In this document: positions 19,701 to 27,469 of the stretch, piece after piece
Numbering within the stretch: the stretch's first letter is position 1
How the letters are laid out: each line of letters opens with the position of its first letter
NCBI RefSeq assembly: GCF_000418325.1
Contig: NC_021658.1
Span: 11,050,001-11,114,000 of the forward strand
DNA from: Sorangium cellulosum So0157-2
GTDB lineage: Bacteria; Myxococcota_A; Polyangia; Polyangiales; Polyangiaceae
Direction: 5' to 3'
Length of the DNA: 64,000 bases
Notes under the pieces: model-generated
The model's database searches: none
Told to the model about the DNA's origin: nothing
What the model saw: only the letters and a program-made list of their open reading frames with translations
Position numbers and translations under genes: made by a program

Positions 19701-20716
19701 TCGGCGAGCGCGGCGGCGCGCAGCCAGGCCGCCACCGCGGCGTCGAGATCGCCCGGGGCGGCGTCCGCGCCGGGCGCGCCGCCGATTCCGAACGCCGCGA
19801 GCTCGCCGAGCCGCTCCAGCCAGAGCGCCTCGTCCTGCGGATCGCCCGAGGCGGCGACCCGCCGCTCGAGCACCTCGCGGAGCAGCGCCGCGTCGCCGGC
19901 CGACAGCGCGAGCGCCTCCATCGCGGAGAGCGCCGCGTCGGAGAGCGGCGCGCCGCCCGACAGGATCGCGCGGTAGTGCGCGACCGCGCTCGGCACCTTG
20001 CCGCCCTTCGCCGCCGCCTCGGCCATGCGAAGCTCGCGCGCGACGCGCTCGTCGGCGGGGGCGCTCGGGAGCCGCTCGGCCAGCGCGTCGTAGAGCGCGT
20101 CCCACGCGCCGCCCGCCGCGTACGTCTCCAGGAGCGCCTCGTACGCCGCGTCGTCGCCCGGGTCGTCCGCGATCGCCGCGCGGTACGTCTCGGCCGCCCC
20201 GGCGAGGTCGCCGACGTCGCGGCGCTGGATCGTGCCGATCGCGTGCAGGAGCTCGCGCCGCCGCGCGGGCGTGCACGGCTGCGCGAGCGCCTCGCGGTAG
20301 AGGGCGAGCCGCTCCTCGGGGCTGCCCTGCTCGCGCAGGAGCGCGTCCACGCGGGCGATGAGCTCGCGCGACGACGGCTCGAAGGCGAGCGCCCGCCGGT
20401 AGAGCGCGAGCGCCCGCGTCACGTCGCCGCTCGCGAGCAGCGCCTCGCCCGCCCGCCGCGCGAGGTGCGACAGCGGCGCGCTGTCCACCGCGCGATCCCC
20501 GAGCGCGCCGGCGAGCGTCGGCGCGCGCCGCGCGGACTCGCTGCCGTGCTCGGTCAGCCGCTCGACCTCGGCGACCCACCGGGCGATGCGCTCGGGCGCG
20601 GACGCGGTCGCGATCGCGAGCCCGCGCGCCGCCAGGTCGAGCGCCTTCTTCGGATCCCGGAGCTCGCGCTCGGCGACTGCGGCCGCCTCCTCGAGCGCCG
20701 CGAGCCGGCCCGACAC
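10739..20716 (-). CDS. Giant tetratricopeptide-repeat protein (main frame)
   Basis: Encodes 3,325 residues made almost entirely of degenerate tetratricopeptide-type helical pairs. Typical units include ALALYRRALAFEPSSRELIA, AIALFRRLFSLAERHGDAAT and ARAALERAVPRAAQPAPLRE. Spacers rich in Glu, Arg and Ala separate them; no catalytic domain, signal peptide or membrane segment is visible. TPR arrays are protein-interaction scaffolds, so a very large cytosolic hub is the safest inference. The nominal start here is a GTG at 20716, but the same type of repeat continues upstream in another frame, so the true product probably starts at 22901. The end at 10739 (TAA) is preceded by well-formed repeats, so the C-terminus looks intact. 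Confidence 0.85.
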   Translation of the reverse strand: MSGRLAALEEAAAVAERELRDPKKALDLAARGLAIATASAPERIARWVAEVERLTEHGSESARRAPTLAGALGDRAVDSAPLSHLARRAGEALLASGDVTRALALYRRALAFEPSSRELIARVDALLREQGSPEERLALYREALAQPCTPARRRELLHAIGTIQRRDVGDLAGAAETYRAAIADDPGDDAAYEALLETYAAGGAWDALYDALAERLPSAPADERVARELRMAEAAAKGGKVPSAVAHYRAILSGGAPLSDAALSAMEALALSAGDAALLREVLERRVAASGDPQDEALWLERLGELAAFGIGGAPGADAAPGDLDAAVAAWLRAAALAEGPIADPERAQKLYERVLSVAPKHRDAAGRLAALYRGQGAWDRLAAVCEVLLDAAEGDDEALAALAALEDAAIRARATSRFVDAALELRDRMRGEGEGSEGERSAPAGKPAAARLRAIDAALARVLAADPDRQDEAASVYRRLLSPPEGGDAAQGALDPAALEAFRAFLAQSPDTLARRVDRRWLFTLLVERAREDERRRALAAWAAWEEEIGERAAAAALYARLLEADPENDDALAARGRLLAELGDDEGAAEVLAMRRDRSEGSARVALDVELATLLLDRLDRPAEALDAVAPAIEAGTIEPAVLEIAERALGRPETQARAALLLERACDALDDPEARAALLETLLASAAAPRPPSEASAAPGSPRGALDGGSLAATQRAAVRRGWFERLLDLHEGDAARGLDVALRAVSELPGELDLWDRLEELGRRAKQPERVAAAHAAALGDAGAALPPDVVEEIGRRAVEHHEEWFDAPEAALALLRRLVELVPGSLWGFERLKLAYNAAERWEDLFALYDAMLERTSAPDERIFLLEDAAAVARDLAGDGERTMRYLEQLLPLQDDARTRAALERLYERHGRHRPLIDLLTAELSRLSGEAAERLRERIALLWIEGVGDAASALPVIEQLLDAWLSSRAPGAPRAAFSLLERILAAIPPEQAPAGDAGALAARAARQRSAVLLARRYREEGRPEDLVRVLEIQLEGADVGDRPALLREIVRLRRDALGDEPGAFARLAELVELRPSDPGDRAELAELAERLGRHDRLAEVLAAAEPRAEGPQQALALVRDAALLRRDRLGDADGAIALFRRLFSLAERHGDAATARDAARALDRLFAEGDRVAERCDVLDTLAALEADPAARREALGELARLAASRLRDEARAIAAYSARLADDRQDLEALDGLAAILEEGGRYRELTAVLERRAAVRGGAGGRRDLGRVARLFERELGDAEQAIAAWRRIREELAPDPESGDALAALYTRAERWGDLVALLEVEASAARALPGGAGAARSAELFRRLGDTHRDRTLAWERAVEGYRRAHEAERAAGGEGGERGEGGEGAARGSATARGGLEELLRRVDPASAEHRGALVAAVGALLEICAAADDWRAEVALLEPRLAAAETDAERVAILKASAALLEERGGDREGAFELAFRAFLLSPSEGQPEGLLRLTDLAGRWHTIADALPELERRGDVPPATLRDLTFRVGRWHRDARADADAAERAFERALLHDPTNSAILLDLAELLRHRRGPSLVPTLLRLAAATGHDLVLYREAVETARGAGDAARARDIAAELLEIAVRRLGDEEGQPPVPGAWPPSRAALWAIDALVAMLADAGERPQIVALCRRGAALPLASSEQRRLLRIAAEAAEPEEAIALYGGLFDDDPADEPVGESLAALLRRASRHEELVRLRARQIEVSADAERRVALRYDAAELLAETPRAADAIALLRKNLAERPGHAASIDKLAALLEAGGLHRELMLLREEQASAREAEGVGPAAAGLWLQAASLAEHELNEPERAIASYGRAAEIGSVEALDALARLLARRGEHAAAAEALERLCAGASPEELHQAALRLADAYLAAGEPDRARAALERAVPRAAQPAPLRERLAYLYRASGAWGALAELIAGDAARADEAQARLSLLREAADLYLARASAPAAAIPLFDDAIVLAPDDLSLRLARSRALSAAGRTDDATAALRAIVADFGSRRPKERAFVHYELARVALAAGDRARAMAEFDLALRVDPAHPDALHGLAGLALEDGQLERAHRAYRALLLVARRPRDEGGEGFPGARRSSMPPTRSSVALPTSTSFSRAEVLLALGEIARRQGAPDREVEYVESAFEAARESDAEHEKLLAALRARGRHDLLARALEARLAGPALEPAEDAAAALGELASLYEGPLDRPEPALAARLRALDLAPGTGPAHDAALELARRLGQTHRYLELVERLCARAASEPYEVALLLRFARALELAPDGLERAAAVYRRAEAKIAAGGPSAGREAGADLEQLWRSLEAIYDRLGDRLAQADVLRKRIAHADDARAEGARAEGARAAPAGRPDRAEPRYRLAALLASDPAEVDPAISLLEQALELSADPDRAEAILRDALRADPRNPRAIRLFEHLARQSGRPRALVDALLLLAEIEGPGVLEEAVRTARALGDRELAESILLRIVGAGAAPSSDPPGAAWALVALAELREEAGDLAAAAWLCERAARASAPEDERALLLHAAELAAGPLDDLARAARLYEELRAREPAEREIWMPLAGVYRRSGDAARLSTLLEETVPLVDDLSERCALRLERARLLAQESPAQAALLLRDILDEDPTQVEAAILLATMLEEAGRTEELGELFALQLDAAKDRADVASIASISMRLGALLEQRGDDRGARDVYLGAVDWDATNRDVLRALVRLSRKRDSADDLVDALEKLLRIEQGDEAAQIALELSELHGARGDDAAAEAALKAGYAVCPASDRLREELASRYAAREAWHALAELHVLTARVAGADEARVASLCRAAEILRDRAGDAAAAAELLERALGVAPGDRDVLLALIDACGASSDHARAARALTATLEASPDDPWLYRARAEVHGALGQGDRALADLERAYALGGAEYARELVAELERALARAAARPADAEPAPSEPAPDAAGSASPRALRLRLAEILARSGDLERARAHLGDLLHADSKDRAALKALAGLEESAERWDAASAVYRRLIALEEGDALVATALRLAGACARAGHLSDARGGLERARRAAPGNAEIRERLRALYAEIGASRELAAITLEEAAAASDVAGRFALLVKAGRLLLEVGDAAQAAPVLREARSLRPEEQEVALLLVDALTAAGSPKEARAVTSELIVASKGRRSRLLGAVYHRLARIEDAEGNPRESLTALSRALENDPQNGELAMALGESALGLGEQDIAARAYRAVTLMKIAPEPGEGGTTLAARALAYYHLGAMALAAGDRRKARLMLDKSVSEDGSLEAARALLDELRGG

Positions 20717-22901
20717 GTCGGGCCGGCGCCGGCGCGGCCGCGCCGGGGGCCCACGCGACGGGCGCGATCTCCGCCCGGGTCTCGAGCACGCGCACGAGGA
20801 GCTGCGCCGCCCCCTCCCTGCGCGCGATCGGCTCCAGCACCGCGCAGGCCGCGAGCCGCTGCTCGTCGGTCAAGACGAGGTGGGCGCTCTGCCGCGACGG
20901 GGCGGGCTCCGCGCCGCCGGCGCCGCTCGCCGGGGGCGGGCCGAGCATCTTCTCGACCGCGAGCCGGCTCGGTCGATCCGTCGGATCGAGCGCGAGCGCC
21001 TCGCGGTACGCGGCGATCGCGCCGGCCGGATCGTCGAGCCGGGCCATGCGGATCGCGCCGATGCGGGCGAGGACCGAGGCGCGCTCGTGCCCGGCCGCGA
21101 GCTCGGCCTCCGCCTCGAGGAGCGCCTCGAGCTCGGCCCAGCGCCGCTCCTGCTCGAGCAGCGGGAGGAGCCGCGCGTGCGCCTCGCGCGACGGCCCGAA
21201 CGCCGCGAGGTAGCGGCGCCAGGCGGCGATGGCGGCCGGCAGGTCGGCGAGCCGGGTGCGCAGCTCGGCCGCGCGGAAGGCGAGGTCCCGCGCCGCGCGG
21301 CGGTCCGGCTCGGCCTCGGCGCGCCGCTCGAGGACCCACGCGAGCCCCTCGTGCGCGGCCGTGGCCTCGTACAGCCGCTCGAGCGCGGCGAGGGCGCGCG
21401 CCTCGCGCGAGGACCCCGGCTCCGCGAGCTTGCGGTAGGCCGCGATCGCGCCCGCCGGGTCGTTGAGCTCCTCCTCGTAGAGGCGCGCGAGCCGCTCCGC
21501 CGCGCCCTCGCGCGCCTCGGCCTCGGTCTCGGCCTCGGCGAGCCGCTCGAGCGCGCCGGCGAGCCCGCGCGCGTCGCGCTCGCGCTCGCAGAGCTTCGCG
21601 AGCCCGCGGGCCGCGCGCCGCGCGGCCGCGGCGTCGGGCTCGCCGTCGAGCGCCTGCTGGAACGCCGCGCGCGCCTTCCGGCCGTCCCCGAGGCCCTCGT
21701 ACAGCTCGCCGAGCTCGGCGGCGATGTGCGCCCGGAGCGGCTTGTCCTTCGCGCCGGACGCCGCGCGCACGAGCACGCGCGCCGCGTCGGCCCGGCGGTC
21801 GAGCACCGACGCGAGCTGGAGGAAGCGGTCGCGCACGGCCTCGTCCGAGGGGTCGACGGCGAGGATCTGCTCCGACAGCGAGAACGCCGCCGCGAGGTCG
21901 CCGAGCCGCTGGAACTGCAGCTCGACGAGCCGCTTCTGCACCTCGACGCGGCGCGGCCCGCGGAGGTTCTCGATCTGGAGGGCCATCATCCGCGCCGCTT
22001 CCTGCGGCCTCCCGCGGCGCGCGTGGGCGGCCTCGAGCGCCGCGGCGGCGCGCACGACGGCGGTCTTGCGCCCGAGCAGGGCCTCCGCGGCGCGGTAGGC
22101 GGCCTCGTGGCTCGGGTTCAGCGCGAGCACCTCCTCGACGTGCGGCAGGGCCCGCTCGATCTCCTTGAGCGGGCCGCTGTAGAGGTCGATGAGCCGCGCG
22201 CGGATCTCGAGCGCGTCGGCCGGGGGCGGCTCCGTGGCGAGCGCCGGCTCGAGCATGCGCGCGATCTCCTGGAGCCGCCCGGCGCGCGCGTAGCGCTCCT
22301 CGAGCGCCCAGCGCGCCGAGGCGTCGCCGGGGTCGATCCGGAGGATCTGCTGGAGCAGCTTGACCGCGCGCTCCTCCTCTTTGCCGCTGACCTCGACGAG
22401 CGCGAAGGCGCGGCGGAGCAGCGCGAGCTGATCGGCGCGCTCCGCGCGGTAGCCCGCGGCGAGGGCGTAGAGGTCCGCGAGCTTCGGCGGCTCGTTCGCC
22501 TCGACGAGGATGCGCTCGAGGCGCAGGAAGGCCTCCTGGTGCGAGGGCAGGACGGAGAGCGCGCGCTCGAGGTAGGGGCGAGCGCCGCCGGGGTCGCCGA
22601 AGAAATCGGCGAGGAACTCGGCGGCGTGGACGAGGACCTCGGCCTGGGCGGCCTGCGGGAGCATCCCGAAGCGCCGCTCGCTGGCGAAGCGCTCGTACGC
22701 GAACGCGAGCTCGGAGAACCGGTCGTGGCGCGCAGCGGACTCGTGGAGCTTCGCCCACAGCTCGGGGTGCGGGCTCCCCTTCGCCGCGGCGGCCACGAGC
22801 ACGTCGAGCGCGGCCGCTTCGTTGTCGATCCCCTGCTCGAGCGCGGCTTCGAGGTTGTCGATGCGGAGAGAGACGCGCGCGCCCTTCGTGTCCTGCTGCA
22901 T
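20717..22901 (-). CDS. N-terminal part of the giant TPR protein, offset by a frame break
   Basis: From ATG 22901 the frame encodes about 725 residues of the same TPR type (for example RALSVLPSHQEAFLRLERIL, ALALDPTDRPSRLAVEKMLG). Near 20716-20760 repeat-like sequence stops in this frame and resumes in the frame of 10739-20716. The original frame stays open to 18453 but only as Arg/Ala/Gly-rich out-of-frame sequence. A one-base shift, for example in the five-base run at 20745-20749, would join the two into one protein of about 4,050 residues. The alternatives are two separate proteins, a genuine mutation or an assembly error. The start is supported by SLRIDNLEAALEQGIDNEAA, a helical unit; the ribosome-binding site is weak. 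Confidence 0.75.
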
Positions 22902-23523
22902 GTTGGATCCGGACCTCGGCTGGCGATGGGGCGGCAGGCCGGCGTGCCGGCGCTGCCCTCGAACCTGCGCCCGCAGTGCGCTGCGGAGCGTCGCCCAAGG
23001 TAACAGGAGCGTTTCCCAAATGGGCTCGGCGATCGGGGGCCCGGCGCGGCCGGGGCGGGCTCGGCCGCCGGGGCGGCGATGCGCGGCGCGCGGCGGCGGC
23101 GCAGGAGAATGGCCCGGGCAGAGGCCCTGAGATGCGGTGAGGCGGGTGGAGTCGCCCGCGCCCGACGCCGGCGGGCGCCGCGGGCCATCCGCCTGCGCGC
23201 CAGCCCCTCGTCGGCGCGGCCTGAAGCGCGCCGCCAGCGGGAGCGCTCGGGGTGGTGCGCTGTCCGCTCACTGGCGCTCGGGTAGGCGCATCGCCTCCGT
23301 CTTGCCACGTCGTGCGCCGGCGCGGCCCGGGCGAACGGCGATCCCGCCCGCCGCCCAGCGTTGCTGATTGCGTCGATGTCGCCCGCCCGACTCCCTCCTT
23401 CGACAGCCTCTCACCCTCGTGGCCGGGCAATCGCTGCCTCCGATCCCGGACAGCCGCGGATCGCCGGGCGGCGAGTTGTGATAGTGCTCGTCTCCACCCC
23501 GGGGGGGGGAGAAAGACAGCGCC
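22902..23523. other. Long intergenic region, divergent
   Basis: These 622 bases separate the TPR locus from the rightward acetoacetate-decarboxylase-like gene. Short open frames here are Arg/Ala/Gly-rich without recognisable domains. A run of nine G residues near 23502-23511, followed by AGAAAGACAG, precedes the next gene. I see no RNA gene or clear operator. Confidence 0.5.
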
Positions 23524-24207
23524 ATGTCGGAGTCGAAGCTCGCCGCGCCGCAGATGGTCATCGATAGCCGGATGCTCTACTCGAGCTGGATACCCGCCGA
23601 TCCGGACGCCGCGGCGGCGCTCTTGCCGAGCGGCCTCACGCCGGCCGAGAACAGGGCCATCTACATGAATCAGTACGTGGTCGACGAGCCTGAGCAGACG
23701 TCCGGCTTCGGAGCGTATTCGCTCACCTACCTGGGGCTCGATCTCGCGGGCCACACCACGCCGGACGGCGCGAGCCCGGCCCGCTTCTTCACGCACTACT
23801 TCAACTCGTCCGACGCGGTGCGCCGGTATGTGAGCGAGCGCGGCGTGCCGGCGTCGCCCGGGTCGACCACGCTGGAGCTGCACGGCAAGGAGCTCGTGGC
23901 GACGACCTCGGTGGACGGCGTGCCGATCATCCGGACGCGGGCGCACGTCGGCAACAAGATCGGCGTGGTCGCGCGCGGCCACCTCACCTACGTGACGAAG
24001 ATCGGAGATCGCCTCTTCGCCGGCAACTACCCCTACATCGCGGACATGGCCGACCCGTATGAGCTCCTGTCGGTCGAGTTCCTCGCGAAGGATCACCCGG
24101 TGTATGCGCTCCGGCCCGGGAGCCCGATCCAGGTGGTGAAGAGCGCCTCGTGGTACTCGCCCCGCGACTCGTTCGTGTATCCGGGCGGCGAGCGCGAGCT
24201 CGTCTGA
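23524..24207 (+). CDS. Acetoacetate-decarboxylase-superfamily protein
   Basis: A 227-residue soluble protein. Its layout resembles the acetoacetate decarboxylase superfamily: an N-terminal LLPSGLTPAENRAIYMNQY segment, a central FGAYSLTYLGLDLAG strand pair, a strand repeat VVARGHLTYVTKIGDRLFAG and a C-terminal VVKSASWYSPRDSFVYPGG. I could not find the E-x-x-K-K motif of true acetoacetate decarboxylase, so decarboxylation through a Schiff base is not supported. Members of this superfamily also act on other beta-keto or cyclic substrates. It stands alone, with an A/G-rich stretch before the ATG. The fold assignment is moderately secure; the reaction is unknown. Confidence 0.55.
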   Translation: MSESKLAAPQMVIDSRMLYSSWIPADPDAAAALLPSGLTPAENRAIYMNQYVVDEPEQTSGFGAYSLTYLGLDLAGHTTPDGASPARFFTHYFNSSDAVRRYVSERGVPASPGSTTLELHGKELVATTSVDGVPIIRTRAHVGNKIGVVARGHLTYVTKIGDRLFAGNYPYIADMADPYELLSVEFLAKDHPVYALRPGSPIQVVKSASWYSPRDSFVYPGGERELV

Positions 24208-24353
24208 CGCCGGGGCCCGGGGCGCGTCCCCCGGCGTCTCCCTCTCCCTGTCCACCGGAGCTCTCCACGGGCCCCCGGTCTCCGTGGAACCACGGACGAA
24301 CTCGGACGACGCGCCGCCCGGCGGCGTCGGGCGCGGCGGTCCAGAGAAAAAGA

Positions 24354-24404
24354 CGCCAAGGACACCAGGAGAGCCCAGAAGTTCTCTTCCTGGCGTCCTT
24401 GGCG
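24354..24404. repeat. REP-like palindromic element in a 528-bp intergenic region
   Basis: CGCCAAGGACACCAGGA pairs with TCCTGGCGTCCTTGGCG (17 bp, one mismatch) around a 17-base loop. The arm resembles the two hairpins at 7526-7631 (shared pattern CCRAGGAC-CC-GGAGA). The flank CTCGGCGGTTCATCTTC also resembles a palindromic element widely dispersed in bacteria (from memory, not searched). It lies in the 24208-24735 gap, which otherwise shows no gene. It may also terminate the upstream gene. Confidence 0.6.
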
Positions 24405-24735
24405 CCTCGGCGGTTCATCTTCTTCTCCCTCCGGGCCCCGGGGCGCCGTCCGCGGTGATCGGAGGCTCTCCACCGGGCGAGGAGCCCTGTTCCCATCCTG
24501 CCCGCCCGGCCCGCGCGGCCCGCAGGACAGCGCTGGAGGGTGGATCTCATGGGATATCGTCAGAGCGACCGAGCAGGAAGGCGGGAAGCTCGGAAGACGA
24601 ATGAATCCCGTGGCCGCCCCGCCCCGCCGCGCCGGGCGCGCGCGGTCCCATCGTGCACAACGAGGCCGCCGGTACGTGGGTTGCTCCCGAGCCCCACCGC
24701 GGCCGAGGCGGCCGCTTGTACAAGGGAGAGAACGA

Positions 24736-25266
24736 ATGAACCGACTGATTCGATTCGGAGCACTCTCGGCCTTCCTGTCGCTCGTCCTCTGGGGCGGCAA
24801 GGACGTGGTGGCCGCTCCGATACCCGCCGATGTGAGCAGCAAGCACCTCAAGGACCTCACGACCGCCGACGTCGAGTCCACGTGCCAGTCGCTCGCGCCG
24901 AGCCTCGAGCTCTCCAAGCAGGATACCTGCGAGTTCGTCGGCATGCTGTGGTCCACGGTCGGGCAGGCGTGCGAGGCGGTGATGCAGAAATGCATGTCCG
25001 AGACCCAGCAGCCGCGGGCGGACGAGGCCGCGGCCCCCCCGGCGAGCTGCCTGCCGCCGGCCGACGCCCGCACGGGCTGCACCGCGACCGTGGCCGAGTA
25101 CCAGGCGTGCCTGCTCGCGCACGTCGCGAAGGTCCGGGCGCTCACGTGCGCTTCCCCGGTGAGCGAGCTGGAGACGACCATCCCGGAGTGCGAGCTCATC
25201 GTGCAGAAGTGCCCGGATATCGACGGCTCCGACGAGGGAGACGGCCAGGGCGCCGCTCAGCCCTGA
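24736..25266 (+). CDS. Small secreted Cys-rich protein
   Basis: A 176-residue protein with a signal peptide (hydrophobic residues 6-20, cleavage near VVAA-APIPA). The mature part has ten cysteines spaced along its length, including STCQSLAPSLELSKQDTCEF and AEYQACLLAHVAKVRALTC, which suggests disulfides outside the cytoplasm. A GGGAGAG ribosome-binding site lies five bases before ATG 24736. No lipobox is present. It precedes the ABC-transporter remnants but shares no obvious function with them. I do not recognise the family. The Cys spacing (C-x11-15-C in helical context) recalls small helical disulfide proteins of myxobacteria. Confidence 0.65.
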   Translation: MNRLIRFGALSAFLSLVLWGGKDVVAAPIPADVSSKHLKDLTTADVESTCQSLAPSLELSKQDTCEFVGMLWSTVGQACEAVMQKCMSETQQPRADEAAAPPASCLPPADARTGCTATVAEYQACLLAHVAKVRALTCASPVSELETTIPECELIVQKCPDIDGSDEGDGQGAAQP

Positions 25267-25402
25267 CGCCATCGCGCGGAACGCCTCGCGGGCCGCCGCG
25301 CGGCCCCTGGCCGCTCGCGAGGCGCTCCACGCGCGGGCGCGCGCCGAAAAAAAACGCGCGACATGGCTCGCGCAACGGCTCCGAAAACTTGGCGCAACGG
25401 GC

Positions 25403-26000
25403 GCCCGGCCACCTCCTGCTCCTGAACGCCCTCAGGTCCGCGGGCCTCGCCGAGAAGGACGTCCAGATCGTCAATGTCCCGACGGACCAGACGCCGCAGA
25501 CCCTGAAATCCGGCGGCGTCGACGCCATCGTCGCCTGGCAGCCCAACAGCGGACAGGCGCTGCGCGAGCTGCCGGGCTCGACCGCGATCTTCACCAGCGC
25601 GGACGTGCCGGGCATCATCTACGACGTCCTCGCCGTGAGCCCGAAGAGCCTCGCCGAGCGCCGCGCCGACTGGGGCAAGGTCGTGCGGGTGTGGGACCGC
25701 ATCGCCCGGTTCATCAAGGACGAAACGAACCTCGACGAGGCCGCGCGCCTCATGAGCGCGCGCGTCGGGCTCACCCCGGAGCAATACAGGCCCTTGATGA
25801 AGGGGACGTTCTTCCTCGATCTCGCCGGCGGCATGAAGCACCTGGAGAAGGGCGAAGGCCTCGGCTCGATCTATGGATCGAGCCGGGTCGTCGACGCGTT
25901 CAACGTCAAGAACAGCGTCTACAAGGCGCCGCTCGCGGTCGACGGGTACATCGACCCTAGCCTCACCGCGGAGGCCATCGAGGCAGGTCAGGCGCCGTGA
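25403..26000 (+). pseudogene. Remnant of a nitrate/sulfonate/taurine-type ABC substrate-binding protein
   Basis: Only the C-terminal 199 or so residues of an SsuA/TauA/NMT1-type binding protein remain. The homologous part starts at GHLLLLNALRSAGLAEKDVQ and runs through VDAIVAWQPNSGQALRELPG, ADVPGIIYDVLAVSPKSLAE and VDGYIDPSLTAEAIEAG to the normal end. Intact family members are about 320-340 residues and begin with a signal peptide. Here the sequence upstream of 25403 is unrelated, so the first third is deleted. The stop overlaps the next start (GTGA), preserving the original operon overlap. Confidence 0.8.
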
Positions 26001-26449
26001 GCGCGGGGGCTCCCCTCGCCCGGGCGGCCGGCGGCGCGAGGCGCGGGCGGCCCGGGGCGCTCTCCGGCTTGCTCGCGGTGCAAAGGCCGCTCCCGCGGCG
26101 AGCGGGCCTCACGGTCGCGGCGCTCGCCTTCGTCCTGCCGCTCGCCGCGTGGTGCGTCATCAGCTATGTGCCGTTCGTCTGGCACCCGCTGGTGCGCGTG
26201 ATCGATCCGGGCGACGCGGCCGGCGCCTATGCGTACATCGCGGAGGGCCAGCTCGTCGATCGCGAGGTGTTCGACAGGCGCAACCTCGAGCTCGCGCAGG
26301 CCGGGAGGCCGCCCGCCCGCGGGGAGCGCGCGAACCCCGTCTTCCTGCCGGCGCCGCACGAGGTCGGCCGCGCCTTTTACGCCGCCTTCGCCACGCCCCC
26401 GCAGCGCACGGGCGACACGTGGCTGCACGAGAGCCTGCTCCAGAGCTGC
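25997..26449 (+). pseudogene. N-terminal remnant of the ABC permease
   Basis: GTG 25997 starts about 150 residues of a TauC/SsuC-type permease: a first membrane segment (LTVAALAFVLPLAAWCVISY), then a periplasmic insert (LVDREVFDRRNLELAQAGRP) and ANPVFLPAPHEVGRAFYAAF...WLHESLLQSCQV. The next five or so membrane helices and the EAA coupling loop are absent. Near 26449 the sequence passes directly into the ABC ATPase tail, so one deletion removed the rest of the permease and most of the ATPase. Confidence 0.8.
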
Positions 26450-26675
26450 CAGGTCGATCTACCTCTCGGATCGCATCGTCGTCCTCGGGGCGAACCCTGG
26501 CCGGGTGCTCGAGATCGTCGAGGTGCCGGTGGCGCGCCCGCGCGGGCCGGAGCAGCTCCTGTCGGGGCATTTCCTGGCGACGAAGGCGCGGCTGGAGGAG
26601 CTGATCCACGATCGCGTCCCCGCGGCGCGCGCGGCACCGTCGAGCGCGCAGGCCGCCGCTCGTTCGCTGGAGTAG
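26447..26675 (+). pseudogene. C-terminal remnant of the ABC ATPase
   Basis: About 75 residues match the end of an SsuB/TauB/NrtD ATPase: IYLSDRIVVLGANPGRVLEI, the stretch just after the H-loop, then LATKARLEELIHDRVPAAR. Walker A, Q-loop, signature motif and Walker B are all missing. It reads in a different frame from the permease remnant it is joined to. The deletion therefore also destroyed any fusion product, and the importer cannot be functional. Confidence 0.75.
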
Positions 26676-26730
26676 CGCCCCGGGCGCTCCGGCGCGCGAG
26701 CTCTGATGGTACGCTCCGGGCACGATCGTC

Positions 26731-27438
26731 ATGACCCAGCACATCGGTATCGTCGGCTGCTCCGCCGAGGGCGCGGCGCTCTGCTATCGGACCCTCTGCG
26801 CGGAAGGCGCAGCGCTCCTCGGCGCGCACGCTCACCCCGAGGTCTCGATGCACACGCCCTCGTTCGCCGGGTACATGAAGCACATCGACCGCGGCGACTG
26901 GGAGGGCGTGGGGGAGCTGATGCTCGTCTCCGCGAACAAGCTCGCGAGCATCGGCGCCGACTTCCTGATCTGCCCCGACAACACCATCCACCAGGCGCTG
27001 CGTTACGTCGAGCCGCGGTCGCCGCTGCCCTGGCTGCACATCGCCGAGGTCGTCGCGGAACAGGCCGCCGAGCGCGGGCTCCGGCGCGTCGGTTTGACCG
27101 GGACTCGCTGGCTCGTCGAGAGCGAGGTCTATCCGGAGAAGCTCGCGGCGCGCGGGCTCGAGTGGGTGCGCCCGAGCGCCGCCGAGCGCGAGGAGATGAG
27201 CCGCATCATCATGGAGGAGCTGGTGTACGGCGTCTTCAGGCCCGAGGCGATCGCCTGCTTTCAGCGGATCATCGGGCGGATGAGCGCCGAGGGGTGCGAC
27301 GCCGTCGTGCTCGGCTGCACCGAGATCCCGCTCATCATGAGCGACGCGAACTCTCCGCTGCCGACGCTCGACTCCACACGACTGCTCGCGCGGGCAGCGC
27401 TGCGCCGGGCAGCGCAGGGCGCGGCCGCGCCAGCGTGA
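26731..27438 (+). CDS. Aspartate/glutamate racemase family protein
   Basis: A 235-residue cofactor-independent amino-acid racemase of the Asp/Glu type, interconverting D and L forms through two cysteines. The first catalytic Cys is C81 in ICPDNTIHQ, the second C196 in VVLGCTEIPLI; both signatures are intact. The N-terminal HIGIVGCSAEGAALCYR is the usual first strand of this fold. D-amino acids would serve peptidoglycan or secondary metabolism. It begins 55 bases after the ATPase remnant and may once have been cotranscribed with the importer. Substrate preference (Asp or Glu) is not evident. Confidence 0.88.
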   Translation: MTQHIGIVGCSAEGAALCYRTLCAEGAALLGAHAHPEVSMHTPSFAGYMKHIDRGDWEGVGELMLVSANKLASIGADFLICPDNTIHQALRYVEPRSPLPWLHIAEVVAEQAAERGLRRVGLTGTRWLVESEVYPEKLAARGLEWVRPSAAEREEMSRIIMEELVYGVFRPEAIACFQRIIGRMSAEGCDAVVLGCTEIPLIMSDANSPLPTLDSTRLLARAALRRAAQGAAAPA

Positions 27439-27469
27439 GCCGGCTCCCTCGGTCGCGAGCGGCCGCGCG

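Noticed and set aside
10865..21466. Rightward open frame of 3,533 codons opposite the TPR gene
   Set aside because: No domain-like order, and the leftward frame carries clear TPR units; open because high-GC antisense frames lack stops.
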